Assembly (NCBI GenBank): GCA_031262845.1
Contig: JAISGZ010000012.1
Span: forward strand, 1-18,113
DNA: 18,113 nt
Reading direction: 5' to 3'
Origin: Propionibacteriaceae bacterium
Lineage (GTDB): Bacteria; Actinomycetota; Actinomycetes; Propionibacteriales; Propionibacteriaceae
Below are positions 1-8,349 of this stretch, piece after piece. Positions within the stretch are counted from its first letter, which is position 1, and each line of letters opens with the position of its first letter. The position numbers and the translations under genes were made by a program. A model generated the notes under the pieces. It searched no databases and was not told the DNA's origin. It was given only the letters and a program-made list of their open reading frames with translations.

Positions 1-3000
1 GGTAGTGGTTGTAGAAGGCCGCCGAACAGGCCGCCACAAAGACACTGGGGTGGAAGGCCGCCAGCAGCGACAATTCCTTACGCCGTTCCCACTTACCGTG
101 GTGGGCCTTACCGAAGCGAGCCAGGTCGGAGTTCTGACCGGTGTAGCTGGCGGTCGACGCCTGGCCACCGGTGTTCGAGTAGACGCCGGTGTCGAGCACC
201 ATCATCTTGACCGGAGTCCGCGAAGCCAAGACCCGGGACATCGCCCCGAAGCCGATATCGAAGGCCGCGCCGTCGCCGGAAATCGTCAACACCCGAGGCA
301 ACACGGTCAGTTCTTCCGGCGTGAAATGATGCCACGTCAGCGTCGCCAACTGTTTGGCTTTCTGGTCGTCGTAGGCGTCGTCCAACTCCCACTGAGCGAC
401 CCGCAGGGCCTTGATCTCGGTCAGATAGTTCGCCACCAGGCCTTCGAACAAACCGACCGCGACCGCCTGGGCGTCTTGGAACAGGGAGTTGACCCAAGGC
501 ATCGTGTACGGCTGCGACGGCAAGGTCGAGGCGTAAACCGACGAACAACCGGTCGAGTTGGCGACCACGGTGGGGGCAGGACCTTGGCCGGTCGGGCCGG
601 ATTCGTGAAGATAGAGCGCCTGGTCGAGATCGGCCAAGACCTGCTCGATCCGCTGCCGCCGATCGGAGTCAGAGTCGCTCAGGCTGTCCAGCTTGGCCGT
701 CAGTTGATCGATCAGTTCGGTCAACTCGGTCACATGGGACCGGCGCTGATCGTCACCGATGGCCCGGCCCAGAGCCGTTAACAGGTGTGTCGCCGTGACC
801 TCGCCGCAGCCTCGGCAAGCCCCGTGGCCGCCGGTCAGGGCGTAGTAGTTGTCTTTGTTCAGCAACAGCCGCTTGATGTCACCGTCGGGTCCGGTGGCGT
901 CGGCGTAGAAGCGGTGGGGTGTATTCGGCAGTTGCGTCAGCCGCTCGAACCGGACCTCCAAATCGGCCAACGACTCGTCGGTTTGTTCCTGCGCCGTCAG
1001 GGCACCAGGGCCGCAGACGTTGACGCACTGGAGACAGCCGGTGCATTTCCAGGGATCGACCGTGACCGAGAACAGTGCGCCCGAACCGGGTTGGCGCTTC
1101 TCCATCAGATCGAAGATCGGCCGGGTCCGGGAAACCGGGTAGGCCGCCAAGGAAGAAATCAGGGCATCGAGGTGACGCGTCAGAGCCCGCTGACCGGTTT
1201 CGTCGGCCTCGACCTCTGAGGCCGCCAGGCGAGCCACGGCTGGGAAGTCCTTGGCCCGCTTGTCCTTGACCATCAGACGCCGAATCGCCTGCGCCCAATC
1301 AGCCGCCAACGTCACCAACACCTCTTGTTGCGGCGCTGGCACGTCCCGGGCGGCTTTGATAGCCGCGATCAGAACGTCACGGATCTCGATGGCCCGGTTG
1401 GGAATCGCCGAATCCGGGCAAGCGATCGTACATTCGTTACAGGCCGTGCAGAGGGCCGGATCGTAGAGCGGCGCTTCGCGACGGAAGACACCCTTGTTTT
1501 TGAAGGCCCCAGAAGCCGGCGGCATGAACAAGCCGGCACCCGGCAGGACGGGGTTTTCGTCAACCGTGCCTTCGCGGAAAGCCCGCGCCATGACGTCGTC
1601 GTAATACTCCGGATCGAATAGTCCACTGGTCGCCGGCCGGGACGAACTCGACACCATCGAGGCCGACAAGCCGACCGTCCGGGCATCCGTCGGCGCGACT
1701 TCAGCGTCAATCGCTAGGAAGTCCGGTTCGTCGTAGTCGATGATGTGGGTCGCGGCGATACCGTCCTGAGCGACCGCCATATTGCCCTCGACCACGGCGG
1801 TGCCCTTGGAACCGAACTTCTTCGTCAACTCGTCGCGAATCAGGCCCGAAATGTCGGTGTCCCCGACCGCTTGCTGAACCCGGTCAACATGGCCGATCAG
1901 GGCGCCAATGAAGGCGATACCCATCATCCGGGTTTCCAAGTTGGGCGTCGGCGCGTGCTTCTTAGCCACCTCGAAAGCGTCGATGACGAGGAATTTGATC
2001 TTCTTATCCCGGATCGTCCGCCGGGCTTCGGCCGGCAGCGACCGCCAGACTTCGAGCGGCGTCTTGTCGGACTGCAAGATGAAGGTACCGCCGGGGACCA
2101 GGCCACGCAGCGGCCGGTCGTGGACGAAGACCTTGTGGTCCGGCGAAATGACGACTTCGACGTCCTCCAACTGGGCATTCGTCAAGAGGACCGGCTCGGG
2201 TGACAGCGTGATGTAGAAGTTGGTCGCCGCACCTGACTTTTCCGAGCCGTACTTGGGTGACGATTTCGAGTTCATCTGCAACATGCCCGACAAAATGTCG
2301 GTCAACAGCTTGCCGGTCGCCACCGTGCCGTAACCGCCGACCGAGTGGAAGCGAATCCGCAGGGCCGACTCCGGCAACAGCCCCGGTGGGTTGTCGCGGG
2401 TCGTCAGAGCCATCGCCTCAGTTTCCGGATAGGCCTGGCGGAGCCGGTCCTGGAGGGCCCGCAGTGACGACGAAGCCGGCTTGTCGGCGAAGAATTGCGA
2501 CCCCAGATAAACCAGCGGCGAGTGGTTACCCGACAGCATGTTCTCGAACGTCGCAACCAGGTGGCGGGGTTGCACATCGTGCGAGCCGAGGCCAAAGATC
2601 GCTGTCGTCAAACGCAGGTTAGCGGCCGAAGCGCCGGCCTTGAAGAGGGCTTGGGTGACGAGTCGGGTCAGAACCGTGTCGTCCGACCGTTCGAGCACCG
2701 TGACCGCCCGGCAGCCGCGTAGCGCCGCCACCAATTCGGCCTCCGGGAACGGCTGTAGCAACTTGATCGAGACGACGGCGGCTTTAATACCCTGCGAAGC
2801 CAGATACGGCAGCAGCGCGCGGGCGTCATCGGTGATCGAACCCAAACCCACGACCACGATGTCGGCGTCACGCGGGCCATAGCGCTGGACGGGAGCGTAC
2901 TGGCGACCCGTCAATTCACCGTATTCGTGCATCGCCTGCCGCACCAGAGTCGGTACGGCACTGGCGAAGTGGGTCCGGTGATCAACACTGCCGGCTTGGA

Positions 3001-3964
3001 AGTCGGGCTGGTTCTGGACCGGGCCAGTTAAACCAGGATTGTGGGGATCGACCAGCGCCGGCACCAACTGGCGCGTTCCCTTGGGCCAGGCCCCACGCCA
3101 GGCCCGCCGCCACGAAGCCCGCAGATCAGCCGGCACCCAGGACTCGGTCTGAACGATCAGTTGACCGTCGTTGTCGGCCTCGACGGCTTCGGCTTGAGCC
3201 GTCAGCCAGGCCCTCAGTTCACTCAGGGCCGTCGGATCGAAGTCGGCCGCTTGACGGTCGAGTTGACGCTGGAGCTGGAACACCCGGCCCTTGGCGCCGA
3301 ACAGAATGTCCTGAGCCACGGTCGGGCTGACAATCCGGCTGGTCGGGTCGCCGAGGTATTCCTTGAGTAAGGCCGGTTCCGGCAACATAACTTCGGACAT
3401 GACGTGGCTGGTGGCGAAACCGTCCATCGCGTTGGCCACGGGAATCAAGCTGAGGGCGCTGGTCCGGTAGGCGATGGCGGCGAAGTCGGCCGCCTCCTGG
3501 GGATCGGAGCCGAATAGGACCGTGTAACCACTCGGCAGCAAGGCGTAAATATCGTCGTGACCAGCCATGACGTTGAGCGAATGCTTCGACACCACGCGGG
3601 CCGCAACCTGGAGCACGAAGCCACCGATCTTCTTGCCGGCGGTGACGTAGTGGGACTCCAGACCGTAGAGAATGCCCTGGCTGGAGGAGGCGTTGGAGAC
3701 GTAGTGACCACCGGTCAAGGCCGCCCCGAGAGCTCCGGACTGGGCGGAATGTTCACCTTCGGTCTCGACGAAGAACGGATGTTTACCCCAGACGTTGATC
3801 TGGCCATTGGACCGAGCCGCTTCGAAGGTCTCGGAAATCTCCGTCGACGGGGTAATGGGATAGCCGATAACCCCACCACAGACGTGCTTCATGACGTGGG
3901 CAACGGCGCCATTACCGTTGATGACTTCAGATTGTCCGGGGAATTTGACGGTTCCAGAGCTCAC
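1..3964 (-). CDS. nifJ: Pyruvate:ferredoxin (flavodoxin) oxidoreductase family protein, C-terminus beyond the left edge
   Basis: Single-chain 2-oxoacid oxidoreductase that would convert pyruvate and CoA to acetyl-CoA and CO2, reducing ferredoxin or flavodoxin in the cytoplasm. 1321 codons are open with no frameshift. Domains seen in order: pyrimidine-binding domain with YPITPST (35-41); gamma domain with a glycine-rich FHSVGGYGTVATGK (about 539); an 8Fe-8S ferredoxin domain with CX2CX2CX3C at C839/842/845/849 and C974/977/980/984; and a TPP-binding beta domain with GACRGCGE (C1050, C1053), STGCSS (C1140) and GDG at 1230-1232 followed by YSNTGGQ. The fourth cysteine expected for the TPP-proximal cluster would lie outside the window. 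GTG at 3964 is the only possible start, because an in-frame TGA lies 13 codons upstream; GGA 6 nt before it is a weak ribosome site. The chain is longer than the usual 1170-1230 residues. Pyruvate as substrate is inferred from the family. Confidence 0.95.
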   Translation of the reverse strand, partial: MSSGTVKFPGQSEVINGNGAVAHVMKHVCGGVIGYPITPSTEISETFEAARSNGQINVWGKHPFFVETEGEHSAQSGALGAALTGGHYVSNASSSQGILYGLESHYVTAGKKIGGFVLQVAARVVSKHSLNVMAGHDDIYALLPSGYTVLFGSDPQEAADFAAIAYRTSALSLIPVANAMDGFATSHVMSEVMLPEPALLKEYLGDPTSRIVSPTVAQDILFGAKGRVFQLQRQLDRQAADFDPTALSELRAWLTAQAEAVEADNDGQLIVQTESWVPADLRASWRRAWRGAWPKGTRQLVPALVDPHNPGLTGPVQNQPDFQAGSVDHRTHFASAVPTLVRQAMHEYGELTGRQYAPVQRYGPRDADIVVVGLGSITDDARALLPYLASQGIKAAVVSIKLLQPFPEAELVAALRGCRAVTVLERSDDTVLTRLVTQALFKAGASAANLRLTTAIFGLGSHDVQPRHLVATFENMLSGNHSPLVYLGSQFFADKPASSSLRALQDRLRQAYPETEAMALTTRDNPPGLLPESALRIRFHSVGGYGTVATGKLLTDILSGMLQMNSKSSPKYGSEKSGAATNFYITLSPEPVLLTNAQLEDVEVVISPDHKVFVHDRPLRGLVPGGTFILQSDKTPLEVWRSLPAEARRTIRDKKIKFLVIDAFEVAKKHAPTPNLETRMMGIAFIGALIGHVDRVQQAVGDTDISGLIRDELTKKFGSKGTAVVEGNMAVAQDGIAATHIIDYDEPDFLAIDAEVAPTDARTVGLSASMVSSSSRPATSGLFDPEYYDDVMARAFREGTVDENPVLPGAGLFMPPASGAFKNKGVFRREAPLYDPALCTACNECTIACPDSAIPNRAIEIRDVLIAAIKAARDVPAPQQEVLVTLAADWAQAIRRLMVKDKRAKDFPAVARLAASEVEADETGQRALTRHLDALISSLAAYPVSRTRPIFDLMEKRQPGSGALFSVTVDPWKCTGCLQCVNVCGPGALTAQEQTDESLADLEVRFERLTQLPNTPHRFYADATGPDGDIKRLLLNKDNYYALTGGHGACRGCGEVTATHLLTALGRAIGDDQRRSHVTELTELIDQLTAKLDSLSDSDSDRRQRIEQVLADLDQALYLHESGPTGQGPAPTVVANSTGCSSVYASTLPSQPYTMPWVNSLFQDAQAVAVGLFEGLVANYLTEIKALRVAQWELDDAYDDQKAKQLATLTWHHFTPEELTVLPRVLTISGDGAAFDIGFGAMSRVLASRTPVKMMVLDTGVYSNTGGQASTASYTGQNSDLARFGKAHHGKWERRKELSLLAAFHPSVFVAACSAAFYNHY

Positions 3965-4315
3965 GATAAGTCCGATCTGTGTTCGGTTAACAACCTCTCA
4001 AGGCTCTGGAAGCGGACAAACCACCGTCTTCCTCGGCCGCGGATAAATCCACGGGCCAGTCTGCCATGAGGATCAAGCTACGCCGTACCTTTCTCACGAT
4101 TGGACTCGTGTTTTGAGACGCGAAAATTCAGTGACTGGTTGGCGCCGAATGAGTGATTTTAATCGACGACCGACTACGGTGGTCTTCGACGGCTGGGGTT
4201 GGCCGCTGGAACTGACCGCGATCACCGGCTCCGGCTACCGTCCAGGATGCAGCTGAACGGCGGAACCCGCAGCTCAGTTGCGGTCGGCGAACCTGACGCC
4301 AACGGAAAGGGCGCT
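3965..4315. other. Divergent intergenic region between the PFOR and hydrolase genes
   Basis: This 351-nt gap separates two divergently transcribed genes, so both promoters should lie here. I see no convincing -35/-10 pair on either strand. A 26-codon ATG ORF on the minus strand (4067 to 3987) has no Shine-Dalgarno and no recognisable sequence. The frame of the downstream hydrolase stays open back to a TTG at 4199, but that stretch does not resemble the S33 family and has no ribosome site. Confidence 0.5.
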
Positions 4316-5605
4316 ATGACGCAGCTTGCCAGTTATCTGGTCCCGGGCTTGTGGGTCACTGATCACACGATCAAGGTGCCGCTCGAATGGGGGGACGAGT
4401 CGTGGGGAACGATCAATTTCTTCTACCGCGAGGTGACCGATCCCAACCGCCGGGGTGACGATCTGCCCCTGCTGCTCTTCCTGCCCGATGGACCCGGCCG
4501 GCCCAGTCCACGGCCGACGCCGGAGCTGGCCTGGCTGCGCCAAGCCGTCGAGCACTACCGGGTCATCCTGCCCGATCCCCGGGGCACCGGCCGCTCCAGC
4601 TTGATCGACGGTGAAGACATCGCCCGCTTCGACGATCCGGCCGAAGCCGCCTGGTACCTCGGCCGTTTCCTGGCTGACGCTGTCGTCCGGGATCTCGAAC
4701 ATCTCCGCATCAAGGTCTTGGGCGGCCGCCGTTGGACGACGCTGGGTGACGGTTACGGCGGGTTCTTGACCCTGACCTATTTATCGCAACATCCGGCGGC
4801 TTTCGAAGGTGGTCTGATCAATGGTGGCGTGCCCGGACTGCCGGCTTCGGCCAGCGATGTCTGCCGGGCTTCATTCGCCCGCGTCGAACACCTGTCGCGC
4901 CAGTTTTACCGTCGCTATCCCGCCGATCAGCCGATCACGGCGTCGATCGTCGAGCGTCTGTCCGACGGTGATGTGGTCCTACCGAACGGCGATCCGCTGA
5001 CCGTTTCCCGTTTCCAACACAGTGCCGGTGACCTGACGGCGACCGGCAGTTTCGAGCGCCTTCACTGGCGACTCGACTCCGCTTTCGCCCGGACCAGCCG
5101 CCTGTCCGACCAATTCTTATATGACGTCATGAACCAGACCGCTGGGGCCGACATCCCGCTGTTCTCGGTTTTGCGGGAACTGATCTACGGTTCCGGCGCC
5201 AACGGCCCGATCAACTGGGCGGCCGACCGAGAACTCGAACGCCACCCGGAATTCGCCCCCGACGCCAAGCCGCTGCTGTTCTTCGGCGACCAGGTGTTCC
5301 CGTGGATGTTCGACGATATTTACGAATTGCGGCCGTTCAAACCGGCCGTCGATGTGCTCATGCAGCAGGTCACGTGGCCGCGTTTATACGACGCCAACCA
5401 GTTGGCCGCCAACGAGGTGCCGCTGGAGTGCGTGGTGTATTGGGATGGCCGTTCGGGTGACGCTCCGACCCAGTTGGAGACGCTTCAGGGCATCGGCAAT
5501 GTCAACGTCTGGGTGACTAATGAATTCGGTCCCGACGAATTACAGCGGGGGCAGGTCTTCACCCGCCTGAGGCAGCGGCTCGACGAACGTGCTTGGCGGC
5601 TCTAG
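4316..5605 (+). CDS. S33 prolyl-aminopeptidase-like alpha/beta hydrolase lacking catalytic residues
   Basis: 429 residues, the usual length of actinobacterial proline iminopeptidases (family S33), which remove N-terminal proline from peptides. Along its whole length it follows that family as I remember it: a start like VPGLWVTDHTIKVPLEW, an oxyanion-type DGPG near 60, DPRGTGRSS, a cap region with NGGVPGLPAS, then LAANEVP and VWVTNEF near the end. The nucleophile elbow, normally GQSFGG, reads GDGYGG here, so Ser is Gly146. The C-terminal motif, normally VTNEYEHDG, reads VTNEFGPDE, so the catalytic His is Pro406. The usual DDMYV motif is also degraded, to DGRSG. It is therefore probably not a peptidase; a binding role is possible but inferred. 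ATG 4316 is preferred because GGAAAGG precedes it and the family homology begins there. It stands alone and is divergent from the PFOR gene. Confidence 0.85.
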   Translation: MTQLASYLVPGLWVTDHTIKVPLEWGDESWGTINFFYREVTDPNRRGDDLPLLLFLPDGPGRPSPRPTPELAWLRQAVEHYRVILPDPRGTGRSSLIDGEDIARFDDPAEAAWYLGRFLADAVVRDLEHLRIKVLGGRRWTTLGDGYGGFLTLTYLSQHPAAFEGGLINGGVPGLPASASDVCRASFARVEHLSRQFYRRYPADQPITASIVERLSDGDVVLPNGDPLTVSRFQHSAGDLTATGSFERLHWRLDSAFARTSRLSDQFLYDVMNQTAGADIPLFSVLRELIYGSGANGPINWAADRELERHPEFAPDAKPLLFFGDQVFPWMFDDIYELRPFKPAVDVLMQQVTWPRLYDANQLAANEVPLECVVYWDGRSGDAPTQLETLQGIGNVNVWVTNEFGPDELQRGQVFTRLRQRLDERAWRL

Positions 5606-5751
5606 ATGATCACGCCGTGGCTAGTGCTCTGTCGTGTCTTAGATGATGCCTTCGCGGCACCGGGTGGGGCACCCAGCGGCGTTGCCGTCGTTGATAGGGC
5701 GAAGATGAACACATCGTGGCGCTACCCGTCAACGTGCCTGGGAGTTTTGTC

Positions 5752-6855
5752 GTGACGAACGATCAGCCGTTGGATCTGTTACTGGCCGGTGGCGGCACTG
5801 GCGGACACACCGTCGCCGCCACGGTCATCGCCGATGTGGCCGCTGGCTTGGGCTATAACGTCGCCTGGGCGGCTAGGCCGGACTCATACGAGTCCAAGGT
5901 GGCAGCCGAAAATGGGATTCCGTATTGGCCGGTGCCGGCCCATCGGGTCCACCCCAAACACGCTCCCCAGTTGATCCAGTCGATACTGACCGCGCGGCGT
6001 CTGATCCAGCGTCTGAGCCCCCGGCTCGTCATCGCCACCGGCAGTTGGGTCTGTCTACCGGTCGCGTTCGGCGCCAAACTGGCTGGCGTGCCGCTGATCG
6101 TTCACGAACAGACCCTGATCCCCGGGTCGGCGACAACCTTCCTGTCCCGCTTCGCGGCTGAGACCTGGGTCACCTACGAACCGTCGACCTCGTTTTTTCC
6201 CGCGTCAGCTCAACTGGTCCACACCGGTTTCCCGCTCCGGCCAGTCCTGCGCCAACCGGTGTCACGAGCGGACGGGCTGGCCAGCTTCGGTTTGGCCGAG
6301 CAGCCGACCCTGTTCGTCGCCGGTGGTGGTTCGGGCGCGGAAAGCCTCAACTCCTATATCGAGCGTCACCTCGACGACCTACTCGGCGTCTGGCAGATCA
6401 TCCACCAAGCCGGTTCCAGCCCCAAGCTGACGACCCCGGCCGAAGTTCTCCAACGTCGTCGGGCTGACCTACCGGCGGCCCTCCGCGACCGCTACCACGT
6501 TGCCGGCTACTTCACGGGCGAGCAAGTCAACGCCGCCCTGCGCAGTGCCGACTTGGTGTTGGCCCGGGCCGGCGCCGGTTTCGTCAACGAAGTCGCCCAG
6601 TTACAAACCCCCACCGTCTTCGTGCCCTACCCGTACTCGGTCAAAGGTGAACAAGACGCCCTGGCCGAACTGCTCGTCCCAACCGGCCGGGCCCTGGTTT
6701 GGCCGGACCACGAACTCCGCTCCGACGCCCCCGAACGCCTCGTCCAACTCCTCGATTGGCACGCCCTTAAGCCAACCGACCAGCCGTCACCGATCCTGAC
6801 AACCGACCAGTCCGTCGCCCTGATCCGCCAACGTTTGCAGTCGTTCTTGGGCTGA
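5752..6855 (+). CDS. MurG-like glycosyltransferase, diverged
   Basis: A 367-residue GT28/GT-B glycosyltransferase related to MurG, which transfers GlcNAc from UDP-GlcNAc to lipid I at the inner face of the membrane. Visible family marks: LLLAGGGTGGH near the N-terminus, VHEQTLIPGS in the middle, a glycine-rich GGGSGAESLN in the nucleotide-binding half, ARAGAGFVNEVAQ with the conserved Glu, then a VPYP and EQDALAELL segment. Departures from MurG are clear: the Pro after GGTGGH is Ala, GGSQGA has lost its Gln, and the Asn of the late HQ..NA motif is missing. It also lies outside any division/cell-wall cluster. It may be a paralogue using another acceptor; the true murG could be elsewhere. GTG 5752 is chosen because GGGAG lies 7 nt upstream; an in-frame GTG at 5716 has only a poor ribosome site. 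The stop lies 38 nt from the 3' end of the convergent tRNA gene. Confidence 0.8.
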   Translation: MTNDQPLDLLLAGGGTGGHTVAATVIADVAAGLGYNVAWAARPDSYESKVAAENGIPYWPVPAHRVHPKHAPQLIQSILTARRLIQRLSPRLVIATGSWVCLPVAFGAKLAGVPLIVHEQTLIPGSATTFLSRFAAETWVTYEPSTSFFPASAQLVHTGFPLRPVLRQPVSRADGLASFGLAEQPTLFVAGGGSGAESLNSYIERHLDDLLGVWQIIHQAGSSPKLTTPAEVLQRRRADLPAALRDRYHVAGYFTGEQVNAALRSADLVLARAGAGFVNEVAQLQTPTVFVPYPYSVKGEQDALAELLVPTGRALVWPDHELRSDAPERLVQLLDWHALKPTDQPSPILTTDQSVALIRQRLQSFLG

Positions 6856-6893
6856 GCCCTCATCGCAACAGTTTCAATGACTGGCGGGAAAAG

Positions 6894-6967
6894 TGAGGCG
6901 GCCGGGGCTCGAACCCGGGACCCGGGGATGATGAGTCCCCTGCTCTGACCAGCTGAGCTACCGCCCC
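6894..6967 (-). tRNA. tRNA-Met (anticodon CAU)
   Basis: A complete 74-nt cloverleaf reads on the minus strand: acceptor GGGGCGG with CCGCCTC (one G-U pair), D arm GCTC/GAGC, anticodon stem GGGGA/TCCCC around loop CTCATCA, variable loop GGGTC, T arm CCGGG/CCCGG with TTCGAGC, and discriminator A. CCA is not encoded. Anticodon CAU is read from loop positions 34-36. Base 37 is C, where A is usual. The tRNA is probably elongator Met, but an Ile-CAU identity cannot be excluded by eye. Confidence 0.93.
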
Positions 6968-6979
6968 GCGGGGCGTCAG

Positions 6980-6985
6980 TCTATA
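6980..6985 (-). promoter_or_regulatory. Possible -10 box for the tRNA gene
   Basis: TATAGA on the minus strand lies 12 nt before the mature 5' end of the tRNA, a distance that would leave a leader of a few bases. No good -35 hexamer is visible 16-18 nt further up, so the call is weak. Read-through from the membrane-protein gene 37 nt upstream is the alternative. Confidence 0.3.
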
Positions 6986-7004
6986 GGTCCGCGCTGACTC
7001 TGAC

Positions 7005-7979
7005 CTAGATCGGCAACTGCGGCGTCGGTGTACCTGGACCTTCGGAGGCGCTGGCGCTGGCCGACTCGCCGTTGGAAGGCTCCGGCGAGGCCGAACTGGG
7101 GGTTGGTGAGGCGGAAGCGCTCGAGGAACTGGCCGACGATTCCGACTCCTCGGACGAGGAAGCCGAGCTTTCACCTCCGGAGGGACTCGACTCGCTGGCG
7201 GACGACCCGGAACCACCGCCCGAACCACTTTGACCAGTGTCGGGCGACGGCGGTTGGGGCGGCACTGGTGGCGACTGGCTGAATATCAGAATGGCCGTCA
7301 AAATTCCGGCTGCGGCCAGGGCCAACATGAGGAAGAAGGAGGCCGCGATGGTTGTCCGCCCGCCCCGGTCACGCCGACTCGGCCAGGGCAAGGGCCACAG
7401 CCGACTACGACTGGGTTGCGGTTGGTCGACCCACGGCAGTTGGAACTCCGGTCCCGCGGCCTGACCGGCTTGTGGCATCCGGTCGAGATCGACTTCGGCC
7501 AGCAGCCGTTCGGCTTCAGCCACGGCGGCCGCGGAACCGTCGAAAGCCAACGCTACCCAGGGCGCTTGTGGCGTGTCATCGGCCGGTGTCGGATCGTCGT
7601 CTTCGGAACGGAATTTGCCGCCCAGCCGACCGCTGTCTTGGTCTTGACCACCGCGCGCTATGACCGTGTCAATGTGCATTCGGTTGACTTGGCCGGCTAG
7701 CCGGTCCCGGGCCGCCGCATCAGCCGCCGCCCCCTGGCTGAGGAGGATGACCATGGCCGGCGCTTGGCCGTCTTCGTGGGCCAGATAGGCCACGCCCGAA
7801 GGCGCCGCCACCAACCGGGCGTCGAGCCAGAAGTCACCGATTTTCGGTGGGTCGATGGCAATCAGGGGCGCGGTTTCCACCGTCCACGAGTCGGCTGGAG
7901 CCGTCAGCGAATCGGTTTCCCCGGTTTCAACAACGGTCGAGTCGGTCTCCACCGTCGTGACGCTGTTGTGGTCGGTCAT
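7005..7979 (-). CDS. Single-pass membrane protein with Ser-rich C-terminal tail, function unknown
   Basis: 324 residues in three parts. The cytoplasmic N-terminal part contains a stretch near 45-80 (IGDFWLDARLVAAPSGVAYL, then VILLSQG) that resembles the first strands of a Ser/Thr kinase N-lobe, with an Ala/Ser-rich helix after it. There is no HRD, DFG or other catalytic motif, so it is not a kinase. A positively charged stretch (PSRRDRGGR) is followed by one hydrophobic segment at about 212-236. The last roughly 85 residues are an extracellular low-complexity Ser/Ala/Pro/Glu tail, a likely wall-spanning stalk. ATG 7979 has only a weak upstream AGAAAG. The gene is divergent from the MoxR operon and shares its 370-nt upstream region. 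I do not recognise the family; the kinase-like reading is inference. Confidence 0.75.
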   Translation of the reverse strand: MTDHNSVTTVETDSTVVETGETDSLTAPADSWTVETAPLIAIDPPKIGDFWLDARLVAAPSGVAYLAHEDGQAPAMVILLSQGAAADAAARDRLAGQVNRMHIDTVIARGGQDQDSGRLGGKFRSEDDDPTPADDTPQAPWVALAFDGSAAAVAEAERLLAEVDLDRMPQAGQAAGPEFQLPWVDQPQPSRSRLWPLPWPSRRDRGGRTTIAASFFLMLALAAAGILTAILIFSQSPPVPPQPPSPDTGQSGSGGGSGSSASESSPSGGESSASSSEESESSASSSSASASPTPSSASPEPSNGESASASASEGPGTPTPQLPI

Positions 7980-8349
7980 GGGCGCTTTCTACGAAACCTG
8001 GCCGGTCGGACTGAGCGGAATGCTGGACTGGAACCGGCGGGTATTAGTGTGCCCCATTCCGGCGGATCTTGTCCGTTTACGCTAGGGCTGCGGTCGTGAG
8101 CCCGATGATCGTGACCGGGCCGCAGCGTCAGTTGTTCGATCATTCGGTCTGGCTGTGATCACGTCGGTCAGCAGCCACATGAAATCTCTTTGCGGTCCCC
8201 CGTCCCGACGTTGGGCGGGTGAGATTGTTCGAGTGATCGAAGCGGTTCACCGCCAACCCGTGAAATCTTGTCTCAGGGAACCCTGAAACCAAGTGGGCTA
8301 ACCTAGTTCACGATCTGTTTCCAGGTTTCCCGAACCACAAGGAGAGCGC
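7980..8349. other. Divergent intergenic region upstream of the MoxR operon
   Basis: A 370-nt non-coding gap that must hold the MoxR operon promoter and that of the minus-strand membrane protein. It contains a short dyad TCAGGGAACCCTGA (8273-8286), a possible -10 TAACCT (8299-8304) without a good -35, and three related motifs beginning TGAAATCT (8180), TGAGATTG (8220) and TGAAATCT (8261), at 40-41 bp intervals. The Shine-Dalgarno AAGGAGAG ends just before the GTG at 8350. Nothing here looks like a gene. Confidence 0.5.

Noticed and set aside
3987..4067. 26-codon ORF upstream of the PFOR gene as a leader peptide
   Set aside because: No Shine-Dalgarno, no attenuator-like structure or codon run.
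5..4069. Several plus-strand ORFs (for example 5-781, 1745-2203, 3557-4069)
   Set aside because: All lie antisense to the PFOR gene, which is open without interruption and full of recognisable motifs; they are by-products of high GC in the third codon position.
4199..4315. TTG start giving a 39-residue N-terminal extension of the hydrolase
   Set aside because: No ribosome site, no family similarity; ATG 4316 has GGAAAGG and matches the family start.
5662..5674. GGGTG-GGG-CACCC hairpin as a terminator after the hydrolase gene
   Set aside because: Stem of only 5 bp and no T-run.
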